The translations under genes and the position numbers were made by a program. 64,000 bases of DNA from Streptomyces venezuelae. GTDB lineage: Bacteria > Actinomycetota > Actinomycetes > Streptomycetales > Streptomycetaceae. The stretch's first letter is position 1, and each line of letters opens with the position of its first letter. Below are positions 15,955 through 24,515 of the stretch, piece after piece. A model generated the notes under the pieces. The model was not told where the DNA came from. It did not search any database and saw nothing but the letters and a program-made list of their open reading frames with translations. Location: the NCBI RefSeq assembly GCF_008642335.1, contig NZ_CP029191.1, positions 2,046,001-2,110,000 on the forward strand, written 5' to 3'.

Positions 15955-17751
15955 TTGCGCGAGTTCAGCCTTCCGGCCCTGTACGAGGTCCCTGCGGACG
16001 GCAATCTGACCGACATCGTCCGTAGAAATGCCGCGCAGCACCCGGACGTCGCCGTCATCGGCCGCAAGGTCGACGGACGCTGGCAGGACGTCACGGCCAA
16101 GGCCTTCCTCGCCGACGTGCGCGCCACCGCCAAAGGGCTGATCGCCGCCGGAGTGCGGCCCGGCGACCGTGTCGGCCTGATGTCCCGCACCCGCTATGAG
16201 TGGACGCTTTTCGACTTCGCCATCTGGAGCGCGGGCGCGGTCACCGTTCCCGTGTACGAGACGAGCTCCGCCGAGCAGATCCAGTGGATCCTCGGTGACT
16301 CCGGCGCCGTGGCCTGCGTCGTCGAGCTCGACGCGCACAACGCCGCCGTCGAGTCGGTGCGTGAGGCGCTGCCCGCCCTGAAGCACGTCTGGCAGATCGA
16401 CGCGGGCGGCGTCGACGAGCTGCACGCCGCCGGTGCCGAGGTCCCGGACGCGACCGTCGACGAGCGCAGCGGCGCCGCCAAGGCCGACGACCCCGCCACG
16501 ATCGTCTACACCTCGGGCACGACGGGTCGTCCCAAGGGCTGTGTCCTCACCCACCGCAGCTTCTTCGCCGAGTGCGGCAACGTGGTGGAGCGCCTGAAGC
16601 CCCTGTTCCGTACGGGTGAGTGTTCGGTCCTCCTGTTCCTCCCCGTCGCCCACGTGTTCGGACGCCTGGTCGAGGTCGCCGCGCTGATGGCGCCGATCAA
16701 GCTGGGGCACGCGCCCGACGTCAAGAACCTCACGGACGAGCTCGCCTCGTTCCGGCCGACGATGGTCCTGGGCGTGCCGCGCGTCTTCGAGAAGGTCTAC
16801 AACTCGGCGCGCGCGAAGGCGCAGGCCGACGGCAAGGGCAAGATCTTCGACAAGGCGGCGGACACGGCCATCGCGTACAGCCGCGCGCTGGACACGCCGT
16901 CGGGTCCGTCGCTGGGCCTGCGCCTCAAGCACACGCTCTTCGACAAGCTGGTCTTCAGCAAGCTGCGCGCGGTCCTCGGCGGGCGCGGCGAGTACGCGAT
17001 CTCGGGCGGGGCGCCGCTCGGCGAGCGCCTGGGCCACTTCTTCCGCGGCATCGGCTTCACGGTCCTGGAGGGCTACGGCCTCACGGAGTCCTGCGCGGCC
17101 ACGGCCTTCAACCCGTGGGACCGGCAGAAGATCGGCACGGTCGGCCAGCCGCTGCCGGGTTCCGTCGTGCGGATAGCGGACGACGGCGAGGTCCTGCTCC
17201 ACGGCGAGCACCTGTTCTCGCACTACTGGAACAACGAGGGTGCCACGGAAGAGGCCCTCGCCGACGGCTGGTTCCACACGGGTGACATCGGCACGCTCGA
17301 CGAGGACGGGTATCTGCGGATCACCGGCCGCAAGAAGGAAATCATCGTCACGGCGGGCGGCAAGAACGTCGCTCCGGCCGTGATCGAGGACCGTATCCGC
17401 GCGCACGCGCTGGTCGCCGAGTGCATGGTCGTCGGCGACGGGCGTCCGTTCGTGGGCGCACTGGTCACCGTCGACGACGAGTTCCTCGGCCGGTGGGCGG
17501 CGGAGCACGGCAAGCCGGCGGGGTCGTCGGCGTCCTCCCTCCGCGACGACGCGGATCTCCTCGCGGCGATCCAGAGCGCGGTGGACGACGGCAACGCGGC
17601 GGTCTCCAAGGCGGAGTCCGTCCGCAAGTTCCGCATCATCGGCTCGCAGTTCACGGAGGAGTCGGGGCACCTGACTCCGTCGCTGAAGCTGAAGCGGAAT
17701 GTGGTGGCGAAGGACTACGCGGACGAGATCGAGGCGATTTACCGCGGGTAG
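15955..17751 (+). CDS. Long-chain fatty-acid--CoA ligase (FadD15-like)
   Basis: 598 aa from TTG 15955, supported by AGGAG eight nt upstream; no ATG or GTG fits the family N-terminus (MREFSLPALYEVP). It activates fatty acids to acyl-CoA via an acyl-AMP. Motifs: IVYTSGTTGRPKGCVLTHRS (AMP-binding P-loop), GYGLTESCAA, WFHTGDIGTLDEDGYLRITGRKKEII, and the C-terminal Lys region SLKLKRNVV. It is convergent with the PimB-like transferase, as fadD15 and pimB' are neighbours in mycobacteria (from memory). Confidence 0.93.
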   Translation: MREFSLPALYEVPADGNLTDIVRRNAAQHPDVAVIGRKVDGRWQDVTAKAFLADVRATAKGLIAAGVRPGDRVGLMSRTRYEWTLFDFAIWSAGAVTVPVYETSSAEQIQWILGDSGAVACVVELDAHNAAVESVREALPALKHVWQIDAGGVDELHAAGAEVPDATVDERSGAAKADDPATIVYTSGTTGRPKGCVLTHRSFFAECGNVVERLKPLFRTGECSVLLFLPVAHVFGRLVEVAALMAPIKLGHAPDVKNLTDELASFRPTMVLGVPRVFEKVYNSARAKAQADGKGKIFDKAADTAIAYSRALDTPSGPSLGLRLKHTLFDKLVFSKLRAVLGGRGEYAISGGAPLGERLGHFFRGIGFTVLEGYGLTESCAATAFNPWDRQKIGTVGQPLPGSVVRIADDGEVLLHGEHLFSHYWNNEGATEEALADGWFHTGDIGTLDEDGYLRITGRKKEIIVTAGGKNVAPAVIEDRIRAHALVAECMVVGDGRPFVGALVTVDDEFLGRWAAEHGKPAGSSASSLRDDADLLAAIQSAVDDGNAAVSKAESVRKFRIIGSQFTEESGHLTPSLKLKRNVVAKDYADEIEAIYRG

Positions 17752-17822
17752 CGTTGACGGTCCCGCCCACTCGCCGTGGGTGGCAGCTACCCGTCCGCGA
17801 CTCCCGCGCCGCGCTGGTTGCT

Positions 17823-17862
17823 CGCGCAGTTCCCCGCGCCCCTAAGAGCTGGGGCTGCGCCC
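17823..17862 (+). repeat. Dispersed 21-bp repeat, copy 2, with hairpin
   Basis: Exact core at 17823-17843, 71 bp after the ligase stop, followed by GGGGC TGC GCCCC (5-bp stem). It may act as the transcription end of the ligase gene; there is no other candidate terminator before the convergent neighbour. Confidence 0.7.
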
Positions 17863-17880
17863 CGCTCTCTCCCTGCCTGG

Positions 17881-18185
17881 AGGCGGCGGAGCCGCCTTTC
17901 AGGGGCGCGGGGAACTGCGCGGACGCCCCCCACCGGCCCGCAGGCGCGAAACGAGCCCCCGCGGCACGGCCGAGGGCGGGCCTTTAGGGGCGCGGGGAAC
18001 TGCGCGAGCAACCCCCACCGCCCGTAAGGCGCGAAACGAGCTCCGCGGCACGGCCGAGGGCGGGCTTTTAGGGGCGCGGGGAACTGCGCGGACGACCCCC
18101 ACCGGCCCGCAGGCGCGAGACGAGCCCCCGCGGCAGGGCCGAGGGCGGGGGGTGCAGGGGTGCGGGGAACTGCGCGGGCCGCACC
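17881..18185 (-). repeat. Tandem array of about 85-bp units carrying the dispersed repeat
   Basis: Four copies of the repeat core in minus orientation begin at 17901, 17986, 18070 and 18156, spaced 85, 84 and 86 bp. Three full units share the inter-core sequence too (CACCGGCCCGCAGGCGCGA, ACGAGCCCCCGCGGCACGG, CCGAGGGCGGG), with scattered substitutions; the fourth is truncated. The last core in reading direction is followed by the hairpin AGGCGGC GGA GCCGCCT (17881-17897). It sits in the 446-bp gap between two convergent genes. Confidence 0.9.
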
Positions 18186-18197
18186 CGCCCGCCTCCG

Positions 18198-19340
18198 CTA
18201 CAGGAGTGACTTGAGGTTCTCCGCCAGGAGGTCCCAGCGCCACTTCTCCTCCACCCACGCCCGCCCCCGCTCCCCCATCCGGGACCGAAGCTCCGCGTCA
18301 CCCAGCAGCGCGGTGATGCGGTCCGCCGCCTCCTCGGGCGCGCCACCCCGTACGACCCACCCCGTCTCCCCGTCCCGCACCGCATCCGGCGCCCCGCCGG
18401 AGTCCCCCGCGACGACGGGCAGCCCTGTCGCGGACGCCTCCAGGTAGACGATGCCGAGGCCCTCGACGTCGAGGCCCCCGCGCCGCGTCCGGCAGGGCAT
18501 GGCGAAGACGTCCCCCGCGCCGTAGTGCGCGGGAAGTTCCGACCACGGGACGGCCCCCGTGAAGCGGACGGAGTCCGCGACCCCCGTCTCCGCGGCGAGC
18601 CGACGCAGGTCCTTCTCGTACGGGCCGCCCCCGACGATCAGCAGCACCGCGTCCGGCTCCGCGGAGAGAATCCTCGGCATGGCGAGGATCAACGTGTCCT
18701 GGCCCTTGCGCGGCACGAGCCGCGACACGCACACCACCACGGGCCGGTCCGTCAGGCCGAGCCGCGCCCGCACCTCGTCGCCGCCCGACCCCGGGTGGAA
18801 CGTCTTCTCGTCGACCCCGGGCGGGAGTTGGACCATACGGCCCGCCGCCGCCGGGCTCAGCGCAGCCGCGATCCGCGAGCGCGTGTACTCGCCGAGATAC
18901 GTGATCGTGTCCGTCGCATCGCCGATCCGGCGGAGGAGTTGGCGGGAGGCGGGCAGCTGGGCCCACCCCGCCTCGTGGCCGTGCGTCGTCGCGACCAGCC
19001 GCGTCGCCCCCGCCTTGCGCAGCGCGGGCGCCATGAGCCCGAGCGGCGCCGCCGCCCCGAACCACACCGACGTGCAGCCGTGTTCGCGCAGGAGCGACAC
19101 CGCGCGACGGGTGACGCGAGGCGTCGGCAGCAGCATCGTCGTGGCGTCGCGTACGACCTGGAAGGGCTGCTCGGCGTCGAAGGCGGCCGTCGCCTCCGCG
19201 CCTTCGCGGCCCCGCTTCCACGTGGAGGCGTAGACGACGAGCTGCTCGGGGTCCAGGCGCAGCGCCATGTTGTGCAGGAACGCCTGGATGCCACCGGGCC
19301 TGGGCGGGAAGTCGTTCGTGACGATCAGGGTCTTGTGCAT
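18198..19340 (-). CDS. GT4 glycosyltransferase, PimB'-like mannosyltransferase
   Basis: 380 aa. Retaining GT-B glycosyltransferase: the N-terminal acceptor domain has NDFPPRPGGIQAFLHNMALRL, the C-terminal donor domain has VSRLVPRKGQDTLILAMP, and the EX7E region is EGLGIVYLEASATGLPVVAG. Closest remembered relative is the mycobacterial GDP-mannose-dependent phosphatidylinositol mannoside mannosyltransferase PimB'; that assignment is by resemblance and gene order. Start ATG 19340 opens on MHKTLIVTNDFPPRPGG. Confidence 0.87.
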   Translation of the reverse strand: MHKTLIVTNDFPPRPGGIQAFLHNMALRLDPEQLVVYASTWKRGREGAEATAAFDAEQPFQVVRDATTMLLPTPRVTRRAVSLLREHGCTSVWFGAAAPLGLMAPALRKAGATRLVATTHGHEAGWAQLPASRQLLRRIGDATDTITYLGEYTRSRIAAALSPAAAGRMVQLPPGVDEKTFHPGSGGDEVRARLGLTDRPVVVCVSRLVPRKGQDTLILAMPRILSAEPDAVLLIVGGGPYEKDLRRLAAETGVADSVRFTGAVPWSELPAHYGAGDVFAMPCRTRRGGLDVEGLGIVYLEASATGLPVVAGDSGGAPDAVRDGETGWVVRGGAPEEAADRITALLGDAELRSRMGERGRAWVEEKWRWDLLAENLKSLL

Positions 19341-19472
19341 CGCGCACGACAGTACCGAAGCGCGGCCCCGGCGCCGAAAGCCACGGCCCAGCCTCTTCGC
19401 CCCTCCCCCGCCCCGCCCGGCATCATGTCGTCTTGAATCCTGATTAAGCATGTGAAAAGGGGCGAGGCGCTC

Positions 19473-20714
19473 ATGGCACGCATCCTGACCGTCTGGGGGC
19501 TGACCAGGGCCCTGCTCATGCTCTTCGTCCTCCACGTGTTCACCGCCCCCGGACCCGACGTGACCAGCGACGTCTCCGTCATCTATCAGGGCTGGTACGA
19601 GATCCTGCGCACCGGCACCTTCCCGCTCGACGACGTCACCTGGCAGTACCCGCCCGCCGCCGCCCTCGCGGTCCTCTCCCCGGCCCTCCTCCCCTTCCTC
19701 GACTACGCACCCGCCTTCTTCGTGTGCTGTCTGCTGTGCGATGCGGCCGTGTGTGCGCTGCTGCTCTACGCGGGGTGTCGGCCCGGGAAGTCGCTGCGGG
19801 GGGCTTGGGTGTGGGTGATCGGCGTCGTCCTGCTCGGGCCCACCTCGTACGCGCGCTACGACGTGCTGGTCGCCGCCGTCGCCGTCGCCGGGCTGCTCGC
19901 CGGGGCCCGGCACCCGCGCACGATGGGGGCGCTCGCGGGGTTCGGGGCACTGCTCAAGGGGTGGCCCGTGCTGCTGCTCGTCGGCGCGCCGCGCGGGCGG
20001 GCGACGCGCCGGTCGTGGAGTGCCGCGGCGGGCACAGCCCTTGTGCTCGCCCTGGCTTTCCTCGTCACGATGCCGGGGGCGCTCGCCTTCCTCACCTTCC
20101 AGCGCGACCGCGGCACCGAGGTCGAGTCGCTCGGCGCCCTCGTCTTCCACGTCGCGCGCCACTTCGGCTGGCGGGGCGAAGTGCGGCTCAACTACGGCTC
20201 GGTGGAATTCCTCGGGCCGTACGTGCCGCTGGTGAGCACCGTCGCCCAGGGGCTGTCCGTGGCCGCCCTCTGCTGGCTCCTCGCGTGGCGGCTGCGCGCT
20301 CGCGTCCGTGCGGCGAGCACCCCGGCGGACGCGGCCTTCGTCGCGGTGCTGCTCTTCACCACCACGAGCCGGGTGATCAGCCCGCAGTACATGCTGTGGC
20401 TGGTCGGGACGGCCGCCGTGTGCCTGGCGTTCCGTGCGAGCCCCATGGTGGTGCCGGCGCGGCTGGTGCTCGTGGCCACGTTCGTGACGTTCCTGGAGTT
20501 CCCCGTGTGGTTCTCGCACGTGGTCGCCGGCGATCCGCTGGGGCTGGCCCTCCTCCTCGTACGCAACGGGCTGCTGGTCGCGGCGACCGTGCTGGCCTGC
20601 CGGAACCTGTGGCGTCGGACGGTGTCCGTGCCGCCGCGCGGGGCCGCGTCGCGTCCGATGCCGGAGCAGGTCAGCCAAGCTCCGCGCGCAGATACGTATG
20701 CCAGCGCGCCGTGA
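19473..20714 (+). CDS. GT87-type polyprenyl-phosphate-sugar-dependent glycosyltransferase
   Basis: 413 aa, polytopic membrane protein (about ten hydrophobic helices) of the DUF2029/GT87 type, which use polyprenyl-phospho-mannose to mannosylate lipids outside the membrane. The first external loop carries acidic residues after helix 1 (TAPGPDVTSDVSVIYQGWYEIL), and YARYDVLVAAVAVAG and TTSRVISPQYMLWL are typical family blocks. ATG 19473 (MARILTVWG) is preferred over GTG 19452 because GAGG is upstream. The 3' end overlaps the next, convergent gene by 44 bp. It diverges from the PimB-like gene, suggesting a shared glycolipid pathway. Confidence 0.82.
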   Translation: MARILTVWGLTRALLMLFVLHVFTAPGPDVTSDVSVIYQGWYEILRTGTFPLDDVTWQYPPAAALAVLSPALLPFLDYAPAFFVCCLLCDAAVCALLLYAGCRPGKSLRGAWVWVIGVVLLGPTSYARYDVLVAAVAVAGLLAGARHPRTMGALAGFGALLKGWPVLLLVGAPRGRATRRSWSAAAGTALVLALAFLVTMPGALAFLTFQRDRGTEVESLGALVFHVARHFGWRGEVRLNYGSVEFLGPYVPLVSTVAQGLSVAALCWLLAWRLRARVRAASTPADAAFVAVLLFTTTSRVISPQYMLWLVGTAAVCLAFRASPMVVPARLVLVATFVTFLEFPVWFSHVVAGDPLGLALLLVRNGLLVAATVLACRNLWRRTVSVPPRGAASRPMPEQVSQAPRADTYASAP

Positions 20715-21876
20715 AGTCCTCGGGCGTGGTGTCCAATACGCCCCGCAGCGCGCCCTCGACCGCGCCGTCGCGCCCGTCGTGGGCACCCACCGCCTCGTAG
20801 AAGTCCGTGAGCTTCCGCTCGCCCCACTGCTCGGCGATCATCCGGCAGGCCAGCCACGCGCCCTCGTACGCCCCCGCGAGCTTCGCGGCGTCCCCGCCGA
20901 AGCCGAAGTCCTTGTCCTCGGGGAGCGCGGCGGGCAGGTGGCCGCGCTGGACCGCGCGGCGCAGCTCGGGCGCGGCCTGCGCGGCGGTGCGTCCGGTGTC
21001 GCGGTAGCCCACCCAGTCGGCGAAGCCCTCGGAGAGCCAGAGCGGGGTGGCCTCGGAGGTGTCCGTGCGGGTCGCGACGTGGGTCGCCTCGTGGGTGAGG
21101 ACGACCCGCTTGCCGAAGTCGCCGAGCACGCCGTACGCCTCGGGGTTGACGATGATCCGGTCGGCGGGGGCCCGCCCCGACCTGCCCGTCTCGCCGGTGG
21201 TGACCGCGGCGATCCCGCGGTAGCCGGACGCGGGCGCCCCGAGGAGCCCCGCCATGCCGTCCAGCGACCGGGGCACGAGGACGACGATCCGTCCCGGCCA
21301 CTTCCCCGGCCAGGCCTCCCGCACCGCGGGCACCGCCCGGTCGGCGAGTTCGCGGTGGGCGCGCAGGTCGGCGGCGCTCTGCCCGACGCCGAGTACGAGG
21401 CTGCGCTCGCCGCGCTCGGCGGTCACGCGCCCCTGGTCCCAGAGCTGTTCGCCGGTCTTCTTCGCGGGCCGCTCGTCGGTGACGTACCACTGCCCGCCGG
21501 TGCGCCTGAGCGTGAGCGTGCGCTCGGCGGTGATCGGGGCGCGGTCGAAGCCCTTGACGCGGTAGTGGAGCTCGGCGTTCGCCGTGGCCCTCGCGCCGTC
21601 GCGGTCGAGGCCGGTCAGCCGGTAGTCCCAGGAGTCGAGCGGGACGGCGCGCAGGCGCCCGAAGAGGTCCTCGGCGCCCTTGGCGGGGCGCTCGGTCCTG
21701 TCGTACGCCTTCTCGTCCCCGGCGAGGACGGCCCGCGCCCGCCGCTCCAGGACCTTGCGCACCTCGCCCGCCGCCGCGTCCGGGACGGGGTCGCGTCCGC
21801 CGCATCCGGCCAGCACGACGAGACAGAGGGCGCAGCAGAGCGCCGCCAGCCATGACCCACGTCCGTGACCTGCCAC
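20671..21876 (-). CDS. Lipoprotein with HExxH metallopeptidase motif
   Basis: 401 aa. An N-terminal signal with lipobox (LCLVVLAGC) directs it to the outer face of the membrane. Residues about 50-140 form an NTF2-like region. The C-terminal half is a zincin: VVLTHEATHVATR gives HEATH (around residue 262) and WLSEGFADWVGY supplies the third ligand Glu downstream. GTG start. Substrate unknown. Three-prime overlap with the convergent GT87 gene. Confidence 0.83.
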   Translation of the reverse strand: MAGHGRGSWLAALCCALCLVVLAGCGGRDPVPDAAAGEVRKVLERRARAVLAGDEKAYDRTERPAKGAEDLFGRLRAVPLDSWDYRLTGLDRDGARATANAELHYRVKGFDRAPITAERTLTLRRTGGQWYVTDERPAKKTGEQLWDQGRVTAERGERSLVLGVGQSAADLRAHRELADRAVPAVREAWPGKWPGRIVVLVPRSLDGMAGLLGAPASGYRGIAAVTTGETGRSGRAPADRIIVNPEAYGVLGDFGKRVVLTHEATHVATRTDTSEATPLWLSEGFADWVGYRDTGRTAAQAAPELRRAVQRGHLPAALPEDKDFGFGGDAAKLAGAYEGAWLACRMIAEQWGERKLTDFYEAVGAHDGRDGAVEGALRGVLDTTPEDFTARWHTYLRAELG

Positions 21877-21914
21877 CTTCCCGATCGTACGGGGCGTGCG
21901 CGGCGTACGGCCGG

Positions 21915-22943
21915 TCAGATCCGCGTCACGGACGAGACCGGCATCATGCCGACGGGGTCGTAGCGGACCGGCGCTCCGGGGTAGGGGGCGTGCACGACCT
22001 GGCCGTTGCCCATGTACATCCCGATGTGGCTGGCGTCGTCGCGGTAGGCGACCAGGTCACCGGGTTGTGCCTCGGACAGGGACACCTGGCGTCCCGCGTA
22101 CCGCTGGGCCTGCGAGGTACGGGGCAGGCCGACCCCTGCCTGGGCGTACGACCACTGCATGAGGCCGGAACAGTCGAATCCGGAGGGTCCGTTGGCGCCC
22201 CACACGTAGGGCTTGCCGATCGCGGACCGGGCGGCGGCGATCGCCGCGGCGGCGCGCGAGGAGGACGGGGCGCCGCCGAGCTCGGGCAGGCCGTCGCGCC
22301 CGCCGGACCGCGAGGACCTGTCGTACGCGTCGCGCTCGTCGTCGGGCAGCGAGTTCAGGAGCTTCCTGGCCTTGGCGAGCTTGTGCTCGACGGAGCGCTT
22401 GTGGCGGGCGACGGTGGTGCGGCTCTTCTCCAGCTCGGCGAGTTTGCGGCCCGCCTCGGCGCGCTGCTGCGCGAGGGTGCGCTGCGCCCGCTGGAGGTCG
22501 GCCAGTTCGCCCGCCTGGCGGGCGCTGACGCGGTCGAGGACCGAGGCCCGCTCCAGGTAGCGGTCCGGGTCGGAGGAGAGCATCAGGGCCAGCGAGGGGT
22601 CGATGCCGCCCTCGCGGTACTGCGCCCCGGCGAGGGCGCCGAGGGCGCCGCGCATCCGGTTGATGCGCTCCTGGCCGCGCGCGACGCTGTCCTTGGCCCG
22701 TGCGACCTGCGCGCGCAGCTTGTCGGCGTGCTCGTCGGCCTTGTTGTACGACTCGGTGGCCTGCTCCGCCTGTTCGTAGAGCCGGTCCACCTTGGCGCGC
22801 GTGTCGGACGGCTTGTCCTGCGGCGCGGCACCTGCGGGCGCGGCAGCGAGGGCCGCCGCCGCGGTGGCCGCTGCCGCTGAAAGGACGGTCACGCGCGTGC
22901 TCCGGTCGAGACCGGGCTGTGCGGGACGGCGATGGAACCCCAC
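21915..22943 (-). CDS. NlpC/P60 cell-wall hydrolase (coiled-coil N-terminus), first paralogue
   Basis: 342 aa from GTG 22943 (GGGAG about 11 nt upstream). A Sec signal peptide (STRVTVLSAAAATAAAALAA, cleavage near AGAAP) is followed by a long coiled coil (about 40-200) of RipA/FtsEX-activated type. The C-terminal endopeptidase has Cys in FDCSGLMQWSYAQAG, His in ASHIGMYMG and the polar residue in VVHAPYPG. It likely cleaves the peptidoglycan peptide stem. Paralogue of the next gene upstream, same strand, separate promoter likely. Confidence 0.9.
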   Translation of the reverse strand: MGFHRRPAQPGLDRSTRVTVLSAAAATAAAALAAAPAGAAPQDKPSDTRAKVDRLYEQAEQATESYNKADEHADKLRAQVARAKDSVARGQERINRMRGALGALAGAQYREGGIDPSLALMLSSDPDRYLERASVLDRVSARQAGELADLQRAQRTLAQQRAEAGRKLAELEKSRTTVARHKRSVEHKLAKARKLLNSLPDDERDAYDRSSRSGGRDGLPELGGAPSSSRAAAAIAAARSAIGKPYVWGANGPSGFDCSGLMQWSYAQAGVGLPRTSQAQRYAGRQVSLSEAQPGDLVAYRDDASHIGMYMGNGQVVHAPYPGAPVRYDPVGMMPVSSVTRI

Positions 22944-23013
22944 GGGACGCCGCTCTCCCTTCCGATGACACAGACTCTGACGACCCCCCGGGTGTCCCGG
23001 GGAATGCGCGCCG

Positions 23014-23042
23014 ACAGTAGCCGTGCGGGAACGGACGGCCAA
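23014..23042 (-). promoter_or_regulatory. Possible promoter of the first NlpC/P60 gene
   Basis: On the minus strand TTGGCC, 17 bp, TACTGT. This is a reasonable match to Streptomyces housekeeping promoters, about 70 bp before the start codon. Pattern match only. Confidence 0.35.
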
Positions 23043-23167
23043 AGACCCGTCCGGGTGCGGAAAGGGCGCGGACAGCCCGACGCCCCGCTTCTGACGCAGG
23101 TCATCAACGGGGCGTGGGGTCAGCGGGAGTTGCCGGAATTCGCCCGTTTGGGCGGTGTCGGCAATGC

Positions 23168-23186
23168 GTTGACGCCGAGCGTCAAC
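23168..23186 (-). terminator. Hairpin after second NlpC/P60 gene
   Basis: GTTGACGC, loop of 3, GCGTCAAC: perfect 8-bp inverted repeat starting 9 bp after the stop codon of the upstream NlpC/P60 gene. Confidence 0.6.
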
Positions 23187-23195
23187 CGGGATTCG

Positions 23196-24227
23196 TCAGA
23201 CGCGGACGCCGAACTGGAAGGTGCCGAGGTACGCCATCGACTCGTAGCGCACCGAGGCGCCGGGGTGCGGGGCGTGCAGCACCTGGCCGTTGCCCGCGTA
23301 GAAGCCGACGTGCGCGAGGTTGTTGAAGAACACCAGGTCGCCGGGCTTCAGTTCGCTGCGGCCGATCCGCGTGCCGTCGTTCTGCTGGGTGTATGTGGTC
23401 CGGGAGATGTGGACGCCGGCCTGCGCGAACCCCCACTGGGTGAGGCCGGAGCAGTCGTAGGAGTTGGGGCCCGTGCCGCCGGAGACGTAGGGCTTGCCTA
23501 TCTGGGTGGCGGCGGCGGCCATCGCGGCGGCGCCGCGGCCGGAGGCGGGCTTCTCGTCGCCGAGGTCCACGCGCTCGTCGGCGGCGCGGCTCGCGCGCTT
23601 CTGCTCCTTGGCGTCCAGCGCCGCCTTCTCCTTGGCGGTCAGCGTGTTGAGGAGCTTCTGCGCCTCGCCGAGCTTGGCCTGGACTTCCTTCTTCTTCTTG
23701 CCGAGCTCCGTGCGGGTGTCGGCGAGGTCGTCCAGCTTGCCCGCGGCCTCCTTGCGCTGCTGCGCGAGGTCCCGCTGCTTCTTCTGGATCTTCTTGAGCC
23801 CGTCGACCTGCTGGCTGCTCAGCTGGTCGAGAGTGGACGCCTTGTCGAGGTAGTCGTCCGGGTCGGAGGAGAGGAAGAGCTGCAGGGAGGGGTCGATGCC
23901 GCCGGAGCGGTACTGGGCGCTGGCCATCGAACCGAGGCCGTCGCGCAGGTCGTTGAGCTCCTCCTGGCCGCGGGCGACCTTGTCCTGGAGATCGCCGATC
24001 TGCTTCTCGAGCTTCTCCTGCTTCTCCTTGGCCCCGTTGTACTTGTCGGTGGCCCGCTCCGCGTCTTCGTAGAGCTTGTCGACCTTGGACTTGACCTCGT
24101 CCTTGCTCGGCTTCGGCGCGGCCTGGGCGGCACCCTGCGAGGTGAGGGCCACGGCAGCGGCGGCGGTTGCGGTGAGCACGGTCACGCGGGTGCGGCTCGG
24201 CTGCTTGGGTCGACGGTGGGACGCCAC
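23196..24227 (-). CDS. NlpC/P60 cell-wall hydrolase, second paralogue
   Basis: 343 aa, GTG start. Signal peptide (TRVTVLTATAAAAVALTSQGAAQA), Lys/Glu-rich coiled coil from about 40 to 220 (VKSKVDKLYEDAERATDKYN onward), then the NlpC/P60 catalytic domain with YDCSGLTQWGFAQAG (Cys), LAHVGFYAG (His) and QVLHAPHPG. The two tandem paralogues align along their whole length (e.g. QYRSGGIDPSLQLFLSSDPD against QYREGGIDPSLALMLSSDPD), so this is a local duplication. The Shine-Dalgarno sits in a hairpin (separate entry). Confidence 0.92.
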   Translation of the reverse strand: MASHRRPKQPSRTRVTVLTATAAAAVALTSQGAAQAAPKPSKDEVKSKVDKLYEDAERATDKYNGAKEKQEKLEKQIGDLQDKVARGQEELNDLRDGLGSMASAQYRSGGIDPSLQLFLSSDPDDYLDKASTLDQLSSQQVDGLKKIQKKQRDLAQQRKEAAGKLDDLADTRTELGKKKKEVQAKLGEAQKLLNTLTAKEKAALDAKEQKRASRAADERVDLGDEKPASGRGAAAMAAAATQIGKPYVSGGTGPNSYDCSGLTQWGFAQAGVHISRTTYTQQNDGTRIGRSELKPGDLVFFNNLAHVGFYAGNGQVLHAPHPGASVRYESMAYLGTFQFGVRV

Positions 24228-24229
24228 GA

Positions 24230-24257
24230 AGGCGGCTCCTTCTTCCTCCAGCCGCCT
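24230..24257 (-). promoter_or_regulatory. Hairpin enclosing the ribosome-binding site
   Basis: In the transcript AGGCGGCT, a 12-nt purine loop, AGCCGCCT forms an 8-bp stem ending 2 nt before the GTG start. The SD-like AAGGAG (8 nt from the start) lies half in the loop and half in the 3' arm; a second GGAGG is in the loop. This could limit translation. Confidence 0.5.
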
Positions 24258-24515
24258 ACCGAGACCCGGTCGGCGGGTACCGCCGCCGTCACCCCGGATG
24301 GGTGATCAACCGAGCGGAGGTTCGAGGTGACATTAGTGACCTTCTTGTGATCAGTTCAAATCACACCATCAAAAAATCGTCCCAGGAGAGCATTCTTTAC
24401 TCATGACGCACAGTCAGTGATGATCTTCTGACGCTACGTCGCGTGAAGGGCGCCTCAATTCGGGCATAGGGCACAGGAGTTGCCGAGTGCCGCTTAGCGA
24501 GCGAAAGCCTCGTCC

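Noticed and set aside
17901..18185. CRISPR array
   Set aside because: The whole 85-bp unit is repeated rather than short repeats with unique spacers, and no cas genes are present.
19341..20786. N-terminal extension of the PimB-like transferase frame (about 480 extra codons)
   Set aside because: The extension is antisense to the GT87 gene and has no domain; the ATG at 19340 opens exactly on the GT4 N-terminus.
24228..24420. A cyclic-di-AMP (ydaO-type) riboswitch upstream of the NlpC/P60 gene
   Set aside because: Such riboswitches precede some Streptomyces cell-wall hydrolase genes, but I could not find the conserved blocks (the CCGACAGCTAAC-like and GGGGTGAATC-like segments) in order. A covariance search would settle it.
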